Source: Schistocephalus solidus (taxonomy: Eukaryota > Platyhelminthes > Cestoda > Diphyllobothriidea > Diphyllobothriidae). From it: a stretch of DNA of 64,000 nucleotides. The stretch covers positions 62,001 to 126,000 of the forward strand of contig WEDG01004481.1 of NCBI GenBank assembly GCA_017591395.1, in the 5' to 3' direction. Of this stretch, positions 1 to 9,562 are shown piece by piece (position 1 is the stretch's first letter; every line of letters begins with the position of its first letter). The notes under the pieces are model-generated. The model had not been told where the DNA came from. It saw only the letters and a program-made list of their open reading frames with translations, and did no database searches. The position numbers and the translations under genes were made by a program.

Positions 1-394
1 ACGTGCCTATCTCCTACGACCGCACACACTTATTATTTTTTTGCACAAGACAACAGCAATTGACCCTCGGTGCTTCAATAACTTGCGGTAGCAAAAAGCC
101 AATGCGGCAACTTGGCAACTTCTTCATGCCATTCCTGTTCTTAAAACTTGGAGCTTAAGGCCTATTACATTTTCTTTTTGCGGTGAGAGGAAGAGAGGTA
201 GCTGAGCCAATTCTCTCTTAGATGTACTAAAATACACCGAGATGACTGGATGAGTTTTTCATTAGAAATATGCTAGACTAAATCTATTCGTTTCATTCAT
301 CAATAAACCCAGTAAATTTGTAAATTAGTTCGTCTGTTCCCGAATGGGACAAATCTCACGAAACAGAGTGCATTAGCGACAAAACCAACGCCAT
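1..394. other. Unassigned sequence
   Basis: No convincing exon, RNA gene or repeat is visible. It lies upstream of the LRR gene, after the short Rep-1 scrap at 395-470, and could hold distal promoter sequence, but no motif supports that. Confidence 0.4.
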
Positions 395-470
395 TTCAGC
401 CAACGCTCTAGCCAACTGAGCTGGGTCAAATGAATTATTCAAAATCTGCCAAAATCCTCTACCAACGCCA
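395..470. repeat. Rep-1 (tRNA-like repeat) scrap, rearranged
   Basis: The bases around 402-420 match the D-arm side of the Rep-1 tRNA-like head read on the minus strand. They are followed directly by the tail motif (gggtcaaatgaattattcaaa) in the opposite orientation. The two parts have been joined by an internal deletion or inversion. It is far too incomplete to be a working Pol III unit. Confidence 0.6.
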
Positions 471-749
471 TTTCGTCGAACTGCGTCTGCTGAACGCCGA
501 TTGGCGTCCGTTGCTTTGTCTAACAGCCAATCGAATGGGCCATGGCAGTGGAACCAGTTAAATTTCAACTGCATGCCTATTGGCTCTGGGAGTTGGTGCG
601 TTGGTTTTCTCCCTGCTCACTTTTGCTTTTCGTGACTCCATGCGTGGCGGTTCGATTCTCGTAACGGCTGTTCGTTTTTTGAGTTTTTGTGGGTGACTTT
701 TGGGGTTCTACGCTTCCTCAACCTAAAATTCATCGCGTTTTTCATCAAG

Positions 750-3100
750 ATGAAATTAGCCTTACCTGGTTGTGCCTTCGACGGATATAGTCAATATCTA
801 CTCTGTACCTTCTTCGTATTTCTGCTAAATGTTGGACTCTTGACCACAGAACTTGTGAATTGTCCGTCGGGGTGTGTTTGTTCCCAGGAAACCTCCGCTT
901 TGTGTTGTTTGTTTTCGACGTCTTCAACTGAAAGCACTCAAAGGTGTGAACTACCCGATGCCCAGCCGATTTTTCTCCAGTCGAAACCGGATCGACTGTG
1001 GCTCTATTCCGATTCCTGCTCCCCGCAATGGAGAGAACTGACTGTCCAACTTACACCTCACGCATGGCCCCCAACTCGACCAAACCGAACCTGTAAGGCA
1101 CAATTATCTCACTTGACTCTCACTGGCTTGTCTGACAGTCCTATCGAGCTCATGGCTTCTGCCCTTCTCGGCGTGTTTCTGCCTGCAGACGGCAGCTCTT
1201 CATTGGAATATTTTGCGATGGAAAACAGTAATCTTGTGCGTGTTCAGCCTGGTTTTTTTGACCGTTTAAAGGTCGAATACGTTACCGAAGTGTCCGTGCG
1301 CAATAATCGGCGTCTCAATAGCACTGGTCTTGGTACTGCCTGGTTGGCCGAGCTGCGAAGGCTCGAGATCCTGGATCTGAGTGGCAATCATTTGGAGGAA
1401 GTGAATTTGGCCCTGTGGGGCTTTCCAAAGCCAATCTCATCAGTCAGAGCCAGTAGGCTTATGGTGCTCAATCTCTCCAACAATCGGATAAAATATTTAA
1501 ATCGCAATGCTTTTATTTATCTTCCGTACCTTAAAAAGCTTTATCTATCAGGAAATCGTCTCTCTTCCCTTCCAGCCTCCGTATTTACAAACTTGATCAA
1601 TCTAGAACACCTAGATTTATCAAGAAATACTTTAACTCTCTATGGACTTTCTATTGAAGTCAATGCTTCACCTTTTGGGAACACGCTCCCCGCCCTAAAG
1701 GCACTGGATCTTTCCGACAATCCGTTAATGCGAGGTGTTGATCCCAGCGCACAACCGCTTTGGTGGTTATCGGCAATCTGTCCCATTAATCTTCGCGGTT
1801 TATCGCTCAATCGAATAGAAGTTTCACCCTTCAATCAGTCTGAGTCGCATATCAAACCGCTACCCGAGATTCCCTGGCAAAAATGCCCTGACCTGGTAGT
1901 ACAGATTAGTCAAACTCCCGAGTTGGTCTGCTTACCGGCTTATTGGCTCCCCAAAGGGCCAAATGGACATACTACTCAACAAAAATTGATAACTCCCGTT
2001 AAGTCTATCTGCCCCCCACCGGATCCGCCTAATTTCTGCCATCACCACCAGCCTGCCGGCATCTTCTTCCACAAACTCTGCAGTATCTGGCTTTTTGAGT
2101 TTCTTGGGCTTTGGGGACTCGCCTTCAGGGGAATCAATCATGAAGTCAGACTACCGACTTCTGTCTGTTTGCCTTCTCGGGCTGTTGTCTATCGTTATTG
2201 TTATCCTAACCGTGCTTAGTATTTTCTTATGTTGTCGCCGAAGTCGTGGTTTTAAACGTCGCTGCAAGGGTCTCTCCTCGGAGAATGTCTCCAAACAGAG
2301 TGGAGTCTTTGATCCACACAAAACAGGCTTTTATTCCGAGAATTGTCCCACAGAAGCACACCTTGCCGCTGATCAGGTCACCGCCCTTCTTCCAGCATCT
2401 AGTGCACATGGAATTGTGGCCCGGACTGATTCAGGGATTCTATACAATGAGAACGGCGTCCCCGTTTTTCGTTTGATCCAGCAAACCTTCGATGGACAGT
2501 CTGTCTCGGGGACTAGTGAGATGCGACCTCTTTGGATGCCAGATGGATCTTCCTCTTACTACCCTGTCTCCTATGGTCTCTCTCTCGTCTCACTTTCGGG
2601 CCGGGGACAGATGTACGCCGCAGGCGGACCAGCAGTCGCTGCAAGTACTCAACTGGTAAAGCCAAATAACCTGGTTAACAGCCGTTACTCACTTCAGCCT
2701 TCTGATTTACCTATGGATAACACTAAGGGGCGAAGTCGTCGTCGTCGTCAGGGGCAGCACACCGTGCAGCGCCGTGCACCCGCGTCCGGTGCCGCTGTTC
2801 CTGTGACCACTATCACAGCACAGGCTTCGTCTTTATCCTACAAGTCGACCTCATTTTCTTCCTTTGGTGGATCCATTCATTCGGGCAATGCGGATCAACC
2901 GGAGGCATTAAACTTTGTTCTCTGGAGCCCGGGACCAGACACTTCAGGCCAATTCCAAAGAGACAGAAGGTGCGAATAGCCCAGACGAAATCGATGATTC
3001 CTCTGGGGTCTCCCCCGGCGACCCCGATAGCCCCTCGCCGAAGAGTCTGGACTGTATACCCGTTGCCCTACCCGACCAGCGTATTACCGAGGTGGCGTAA
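750..3100 (+). CDS. Leucine-rich-repeat single-pass membrane protein (two frame changes)
   Basis: The reading frame starting at 750 (an upstream in-frame ATG lies at 687) opens with a hydrophobic signal peptide (YLLCTFFVFLLNVGLL). It continues with an LRRNT-type cysteine cluster (CPSGCVC) and at least five leucine-rich repeats, including LEILDLSGNHL, LMVLNLSNNRI, LKKLYLSGNRL, LEHLDLSRNTL and LKALDLSDNPL, then late cysteines that may form a C-terminal cap. Near 2011-2095 the sensible frame moves by one base to a Ser/Thr-rich linker, a strong transmembrane segment (about 2158-2233, ending FLCCRR) and a cytoplasmic tail with an SRRRRQG basic patch. A second shift near 2930 leads to an acidic Ser/Pro-rich C-terminus ending ITEVA, with a stop at 3098-3100. 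The architecture is that of a cell-surface LRR adhesion or receptor protein; ligand unknown. A C6 run at 2011-2016 is a plausible indel site. No phase-matched short intron explains the first shift. Sequencing error and early pseudogenisation both remain possible. Confidence 0.85.
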
Positions 3101-5599
3101 CTTAGTACTGCTTTCCCTTCTAACGGAAAATTCGCTTTTCTCAACGTTTGATCTGCCATCAGGAAAAAAGGTTCCTTTGCGCCTACATGTGTATGCGTTA
3201 GTGCATTTCACTCCGCCACTTATGCTAGTGGAATCATATCCTATAGCAAAAAAAGAATAGGGAGGCAAGGACTGTCGGTACCCTGCAGTTATATTTTTTA
3301 TCATTTCCTATGAAAAAATGAATATTTATGTCTTTATTCTGGGTTCTATTTTGAGTCCAGTACAGTTTCCCTGTACATAGAGTATCTTTGCTTTCCCTGC
3401 CCCGAAGTCCTGTTTTCATTGTCCCCTGAGCTGTTTCCCTCATGTAATCCTGGAGAGGTCTGTCTTCCACGGATTCCTCTCAATGTACCTCGCGCGCACT
3501 TCTAGCTATTCATGTACCGTTCATTGGTGGTTTTTTTAAAATTTTCCGTCTTTATATGAATATGAGATGACGTACCTACTATTTGACCTCATATTTCGTT
3601 CCTCATGATGACAGTTTGCCAAATGTATAGTCGTTCCTCTTTTGCTCGTGTTAGGGACCATAATATCTGTCTTCGACGCTCCGCTAGTCTTCTCGCATGC
3701 GGGTCTCCGCATCCACACCGTATGGCCATTTTGGCTTGTCATCGGACCCGCAACTCACCTGCTGTCGTTCCTGCCGATTCTCATTTTAGTCCATCTGGGA
3801 TACGAGACTGAACTCTTGCGTCATCTAACTGCCCGATGTGTGCTTTTACTCGGCCCTTGTACAACTCTTCTCATATAATTTTTCTTATTTCCAAAGTTAT
3901 ACGCGGCACAGGAGCAAAGTGTGTGCGAGGCCATGGGGTTTTGTTTTTAGGAATTCCATCTCTGTTTTAAAGCGCTGAACTGTTGTTGACTGGCTTTCGG
4001 ACAACTCAACTGGTATCACTGGAATGGTTGTCAGTTCCTTTTTTGTGTCCATCGTCTCTTCACGCGGCCGGGACCGTATGCACACGGCTCATGGCTTTGA
4101 TTCGTTTCTAACTGTCCCCTGCGACAGTGCCACCAACATTTCCTTCTGCCTTTGCATACAACAGGATACGTGCTTTCTCGCCCCGTCTTCGTGCAACTCT
4201 GCCTGCTTTCTAGTCTCTGATAAACACTTCCGCCCTTGCTCTCATCGGGTAATGCCAGGCTTTCAAAGCATTCAGGGAAACCAGTATCTTTTAGGCTCGG
4301 CCTGGGTTTGGATTCAAGCTGGTGTTGCTTCCTTCTGCTACCATGTAGAATATTTTGGCTTGAGACCACAAATCCCAAGGGGACGAATTCCCGCTCTTCT
4401 CAAATATGCTTCGAACAGGCTCAAATCGCTAGAAGGCAAGCTGCTGAGTGTTTAGGAATGTTGCTGAGCCATGGTAGCTTAGCTAAGGCCGTCTGCTTTC
4501 GCTTGGTCCGCGTTCCTCTTTTGCCCGTGGTCCCTCGCCCGTGATTGTCATGAAGAGCAGAGGGAAGAACGTGTTCTGGTCTCGATGGCGGAACCGCATG
4601 CCCGTTAACTCAAGACCTGCCCTGCCGCATCAGCTTGCGCCTGCGAAAACTCGCCTATCACTCGTTTGACGAGGTCAGTGGGCCCCGAGGCTTACGACGT
4701 CGCCCCCTCTCTGTTCGGCCAATACCACGCCCTCACATCTCAGGCGTGTGACTCATCTGAATGGCTCGTTGGGCGCCGACGTTAGTTCAGACGGGTAAGG
4801 AGTGGGATTGACGCCAACGCACACGAACTCGGAAAAACTGCTGCCGCCCTAAATTTGTCTGGTTTTCAGGCCTAGGCATGTGCCACCCGGCTTCCCTAGA
4901 AGTACTTTTAACTAGAAATAAATGCTTTGGTGGGGATACGAGGCCGACGCTAGGCTAGGACGGCGTCCCACTGAAAAGTTCCCAGCCACTGCCTACAACT
5001 ACACTTTGATGGAGATCGCTACTATTAGCGTGTTTTCTTGGATGCTTTATTCAATTTTTGTATAGTAAATGATACTGCCACGGAAATAATTGACATCCCT
5101 CGAGGATGTCACCGAAACTGGAGGCACTGTCCTATTAAAGTGTCTGCACTTGAAAAGGTCTTTAGTAGCGTGGATTTCAACGTCTAGGCGGATTACCAAC
5201 GCTTCTGGAAGTTACCCCCCCTCAATCACAGTATTGATTTATTCTCGCGGTGCTTGGAAGACCAGTGGCCGGTCGATTTTGGCGTTAACTAAGAAATCGT
5301 TGAATATCACGCTTCTTGCGTTTAGCGTGACATCCGGTCCTCCGACTGACCCAAATCTGTCACGTGGTCAACAGCGAAGTTTTCTACGACACCGGATAGA
5401 GCATGGCCTTTGGCCTAACAGCAAGTTCAATCGCTTGAATCCTCTGCGAACTTTGCCTTTATTGCATTTAGCCCGGTAAATAACGCCAACTTGTTGGATC
5501 CTTTGGATGCATCAGTTGATGATGATTTATAGCTTCCGGTTTGTGTGCTACTCTGATCCGCAGTCAGTCAGTGTTTTGACGAGTTCTTCGGGTGTGCTG
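3101..5599. other. Unassigned sequence downstream of the LRR gene
   Basis: It probably contains the 3' UTR of the LRR gene at its left end. A 143-codon open frame at 4024-4455 has no recognisable domain or splice context and is taken as chance. No repeat family of the window was seen here. Confidence 0.4.
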
Positions 5600-5960
5600 G
5601 TACTATATGACACCACACACCAGTACCTCGGTCTGGTATTCATCCTCTCGTTGACTTTTCGCCTGCGTTTCTTGTCGAAGCCTCCGAGGTATCCGTTAGG
5701 CGTGCAGAGCTTTCAGAAATCGCATGCTTCCACCTTTTTGTCGTCCAGCTTCCTGCAGTACATTTCAATCAAAACGACGATAGAGCTTTCCTGCATAGTT
5801 GTGTGGAAATAGGGGTGGAATAGGGTTGCTTTCTTTAAAAGAATGTGGGGGTATAGATCGCCTATATGTAAGCGGTTTTATTGAGTTCCCATCAATCGTT
5901 TGGCAGACTAGCACTTCTATGAATGAGAGTTGACAAACCTCTTTCTTTATCGGCAATTGT
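5600..5960 (-). pseudogene. Penelope-like reverse transcriptase relic
   Basis: Read on the minus strand, the frame at 5956-5765 contains KEVCQLSFIEVLVCQTIDG followed by SNPIPPLFPHNYAGKLYRRF. This parallels the thumb-side segment of the two clearer Penelope-like elements here (EVDSKLPFLDVLVQRKTDG, then SNHPIAYKR). Stops follow and no catalytic YxDD motif or GIY-YIG domain can be followed on either side. It is an old fragment, assigned by comparison within the window. Confidence 0.5.
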
Positions 5961-6307
5961 TTGTCTTGAAGGACGAATCAATTTTTTTCGACGCCCCATT
6001 CATCTCTTGATGCCTTCGTTCTCCTTCGGTACGCTGGGTGCCGCGTCTTCTTTTCTCGAGAAAGATTGTCCGTGGCATCTTGGACATTAGCTTACAGAAG
6101 ATCATCTGTAAAATCTAATTTATTTTTTTTCGTCGGTAGTTGCGATTATGTCGAGTGATCGACCATCTCCTGTATCGAGGTAGGATTAATAGTTCAGAAT
6201 TTTAGCTTCTGCTGTCAACTGTATTGAAGGTAATTTGTGAACTGCACTAGCACACAAATAGTTCAGTTTAGTTTCTCTTACTTCGGCTAACTTCTGTTTT
6301 TTTTCAG

Positions 6308-6417
6308 CGTCATTCGCATCATGAAACTGCCTTGCTTGCTAAATATTACTTCCCCAGGGATACTGGCCATTTAGTCGCATCTTTCCCAGTCCTGATATTA
6401 TATTTCTGCAGACGCAG
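6308..6417 (+). CDS. Possible exon, gene unknown
   Basis: A long polypyrimidine tract ending in TTTTTTTTCAG precedes an open, protein-like frame (RHSHHETALLAKYYFPRDTG...). A CAG|GTGGCA sequence near 6418 could be a donor. No family is recognised and no linked exon was proven. It may be chance. Confidence 0.22.
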
Positions 6418-6797
6418 GTGGCAGTTTTAAATTAACTCTGTAATTTAAGGATACCGTGTGCATACGCAGATCAGTTTTTCTTGGCGGCTTACAATCGAGG
6501 CATTTTCCCCTTGTTCGAGACTAGACACCTTTGTATGACCCCGTGTTTGGCACACATCTGAGCCTGTAAGCATGATGCTTCGCGCCCGAATCTATTTCGA
6601 ATGACGGCAAATTTACGGAGCCTATGGTATTATGTATAATGAGAGGTTAAGGCAATTTTCAGACCCAAGGTTGTATTAATCTTACGTTTCCACGTTTTTG
6701 CAAGGTTTCTGAGTGACCCCGACTGCATGTACTGCGGCGGTCTTGTCCTTTTTTCTATTTTATCACTTTACACCTAATTATGCATTAAGTATTATAG

Positions 6798-6906
6798 CCA
6801 GTTTGGAACAGCTAGCTGACCAGTTGTGTCACTCCTGTCTCGCCCGTGTCTCTCAAGCATCCGCCCAGTCTGGAATTCCTAGGCAACTCATACCGTACGT
6901 CGCGAG
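6798..6906 (+). CDS. Candidate exon a of an unidentified gene
   Basis: After an AG at 6796-6797 the frame reads SLEQLADQLCHSCLARVSQ and ends ...LIPYVAR at a donor AG|GTATTC (6907). It is clearly more protein-like than its surroundings: hydrophobic, charged and cysteine residues alternate as in a helical domain. It leaves in phase 2, which fits the exons at 6994-7026 and 7369-7594. I do not recognise the family. There is no sign that it belongs to DEPDC5. Confidence 0.35.
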
Positions 6907-6993
6907 GTATTCTGGTAGCTCTGTTCACCGTGGCTATCTGCACCTTTTGTTTACAGCTGAACTATCTCTTTCTTTCAATATGAGAGCTTTCAG

Positions 6994-7026
6994 GGTGACG
7001 TTATGTCTTCCAAACTGTTGTGCTGG
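6994..7026 (+). CDS. Candidate microexon b of an unidentified gene
   Basis: A 33-base segment lies between a good acceptor (tctttctttcaatatgagag, then ctttcag) and a near-perfect donor (GG|GTAAGT). Read from exon a it enters with one base and leaves in phase 2. An alternative phase-0 reading (GDVMSSKLLCW) also looks natural and would break the link to exon a. The splice signals are the strongest part of the evidence. Confidence 0.3.
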
Positions 7027-7368
7027 GTAAGTATCCTTATAAGAATATCCGGCGATCTTCTCCCCGAAGTTATCTTAAGTGACTGGGGAAACCCAAATTT
7101 TATAAAGCCTGTGCGTTGCTGTGTAGTTTCATTTGGGGCCCTGTTCAAAACGCATCAGTGTTTTCACCACGGTAAGATATATCTATGTAGACCCATTTAG
7201 CTATGTTTTGGGGTTATCATAACCTCCTCTCTGCTGTTGATTTACACACGTACACGTTTTATTACGTGCTCCGCTAAACCGGTTCTTTTACTATAACTAG
7301 CCTGACGGGTTTTATGTGCTTCTTGCCTACAGATAGACTTTCGACCTCACTGCATTTAACGGTTGCAG

Positions 7369-7594
7369 GTCTTGCACACTTCTAAGACGACTGTCATCAG
7401 TGTTTTTTTCACCTCACCGAGGTTTTCTTCATTATTTATCGCCCATATATCCCTCTTGTTGGTTCCTGATCATCCTTGCATCTTATGCATTTCTTACCGA
7501 CATCGCCAACGGCGGTAAAGGAGGTCTTTACAGAAGGTCTCTCCGCCGGGAGCCCCAGCTCACCATGACATCGAGCTTTAATTTTCTAGTCTGA
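7369..7594 (+). CDS. Candidate terminal exon c of an unidentified gene
   Basis: It follows the acceptor ggttgcag and stays open for 75 codons to TGA at 7592-7594 when entered in the phase left by 6994-7026. It includes a hydrophobic stretch (CWFLIILASYAFL) and a basic end (LYRRSLRREPQL). No domain is recognised. Support is only phase agreement and splice signals. Confidence 0.25.
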
Positions 7595-8324
7595 CAACCT
7601 GTTGTGTCACGGCATCTTTGCAACCGCACCTATGGCATGCGTCATCATGGCTGGACTCTAATGGGTAGTCGTCAGCGCCAAATGCGTGGTTGTACCTGTT
7701 CTGCACTGGTGTGTGTGCTTCGGACTTTCTATCGGTAGCTGTACCAGCTGACTTGTTATGGCATGCTCGCGCTGAGTCTATAGAAACCAGCTCTGCGTCA
7801 TTTTGGTGCGTCCTGTTTCTAATCGAAGTGTTCCAAAGTGCATTGATTCCCCCACAAACCACTTAAGTACAGTCAGTACATTTGTAAAAAGTTACCTTTT
7901 CTGCCGCGAGCGCTGTCTGGTTGAATTATTACGTTAGTAACTTTGAAATAGGTCTGGAAAGGCAAGATCTGTGGAATATGCGTCGGAGTGGAGGTCCTTC
8001 CTGCAACCAACTTTTATCCTCGGCCTTGCAAGTGTGAGTGTCGGAGAGTAGCCTGTCCAGCTCTAGATCGATAATTCCCATCTGAAACTGATAACGATTG
8101 AGCACTCGTCGCGGTGTTTTTCGATACCAAGCGCGCATTCCTGCCCTTATAATTGGAATTCTTTGACATGAATTGTCCTGAACAATTAGAAAACCTGGAG
8201 CAATTTCTCAGCAATAGATGATCCGGACAGTCCGAAAACGATTGCTATACGACGTGTGCTCTTCTGATTGAGGCGTCGCGGCTGCATGTGCCGAGTGTGC
8301 TAACTAATTGATATTTCATTTGAA
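7595..8324. other. Unassigned sequence
   Basis: No exon, RNA gene or known repeat of the window is visible here. Confidence 0.35.
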
Positions 8325-8530
8325 CCAACTGGGGAAAAGTGTGGTGACCTTGGTTGAATTCGAACTCCCGACCGAAGGGCAAGGCTTTCGTGCAGCCAGC
8401 GCTCTTACCACCTGTACTACTGGGCCCCACCGGAGGCCTGGAGTTCAATCACATTTTGATCAAGTTATCTGCCCAGTCTACTGTAACGTACGGAATTCGC
8501 CTATTCTGAGCAAGTAAGCTGACTGCCCAA
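8325..8530 (-). repeat. Rep-1 (tRNA-like repeat), degenerate copy
   Basis: It follows the Rep-1 order: tail with gtgaaaa-like bases, a tRNA-like block read on the minus strand, then a body with ctgcccag..ctactg.aacgta and aagctgactgccca. The tRNA-like part has many changes, and box B is only partly kept. It has probably lost Pol III function. Confidence 0.7.
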
Positions 8531-8591
8531 AAGGATTTCTTAACCAACTAATCCGGACTCTGTCAGAGAACTAAACTCACTTATTTCATTG

Positions 8592-8790
8592 GTTCGTTGG
8601 TTTATTCGAATAATTCATTTGACCCAATTGTGAAAAACTTTGTAGCCCAATGGAGCCTCGTAGCTCAGGGGGTTACAGCGTTGGCTGTATCTAAGCCTTG
8701 CTTTTGCTCTCGTGTGCTTTAATCCCACCGAGACCGCCGCTATTTTCTCATTTGGGTCAAATTATTTATTCAAATCTTTCGAAACAACTA
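8592..8790 (+). repeat. Rep-1 (tRNA-like repeat), plus-oriented head with inverted flanks
   Basis: The tRNA-like part (about 8653-8735) reads GCCTCGTAGCTCAGGGGGTT... and ends ATCCCACCGAGACC. It has an intact A-box-like TAGCTCAG, but box B is mutated (GCTTTAATCCC). On both sides lies the tail motif (tttgacccaattgtgaaaaact on the left, tttgggtcaaattattt on the right) in opposite orientations, so the head is enclosed by short inverted flanks. It lies just after the minus-oriented copy at 8325-8530. Confidence 0.75.
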
Positions 8791-9323
8791 TAACTCAATA
8801 TTTCCTTCTTCATGACTTCCAAGACAATTCAATTTGATTGCGAGTGATCTTGTAGATGGGATCGCTAAGAAAGCTCCTTAACTGTTGTATTTGGAATTTT
8901 ATAACGGTTACTTGACACAGAACACAAATCTGATTAGCAGAACCATTCTTAAAGCAGACTATGATGTTGTCTGTACAGTCGGCAGACAAAAACCCCTTTG
9001 AATCTAATTTCTGGACTGTCGTGTGTTCAAATCATCTTGTGATAGTAGTTATATTTTTTTTGCCCACACTGGGGCCGAACAGCCTGAATCTTCCTTAGAG
9101 CCAAATTAGCCGTCGGTCGTTGATGCATTTTCGTACCGACCCGGGAGCGAAAGCCTCAGTAGACGGGGTCAAGGCAAGTGCTCGCGTAATGCAGCATGAC
9201 AATAAATGCACGGTCGTTTGAACGTGAATTTTTTCAGCCCGTATGCATTATTGATCTTGGTTATTGCTAGGTTATGTGGAGGAGTATGGAAGCGAAAAAA
9301 CGTGTCAGAAGCCTCCCTAATAG
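8791..9323. other. Unassigned sequence
   Basis: No feature can be supported in this interval. Confidence 0.35.
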
Positions 9324-9562
9324 GGGGCGCTTATATGGTCTTCCGGCATGACAGAAGCCGCCCGTAATACAGGTGAGTTTGGGCTAAATCCCAGGGAAAT
9401 TAGGGTTATAATTTAATGTAAGGTTCCAGTTAACGTTAGGGTTTGGTTTCCGGTTAGTGTTTGGGCATGGAACTGCTTACCTTTCCTGGAACTTTAGCGC
9501 AAGTCCATTTGAATTACCTTCCTATTCCCTTGTCCTGTAGGGGACGGATATAAGCAGTTCCG
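9324..9562. mobile_element. Rep-4 terminal-inverted-repeat element, degenerate copy
   Basis: The left end (gggcgcttatatggtcttcc..) and right end (tgtcctgtaggggacggatataagc) are rough inverted repeats. They correspond to the clearer ends at 22364 and 19395. The interior holds TTAGGG-like words (ttagggtt, gttagggtttgg) and the body motif tcctggaactttagcgcaagtcca, also found at 19676. No coding capacity. It is taken as a non-autonomous relic. Confidence 0.55.

Noticed and set aside
4024..4455. Plus-strand open frame of 143 codons with an overlapping open minus frame
   Set aside because: Both strands are open over the same stretch and neither shows a known motif. Composition explains it better than coding.
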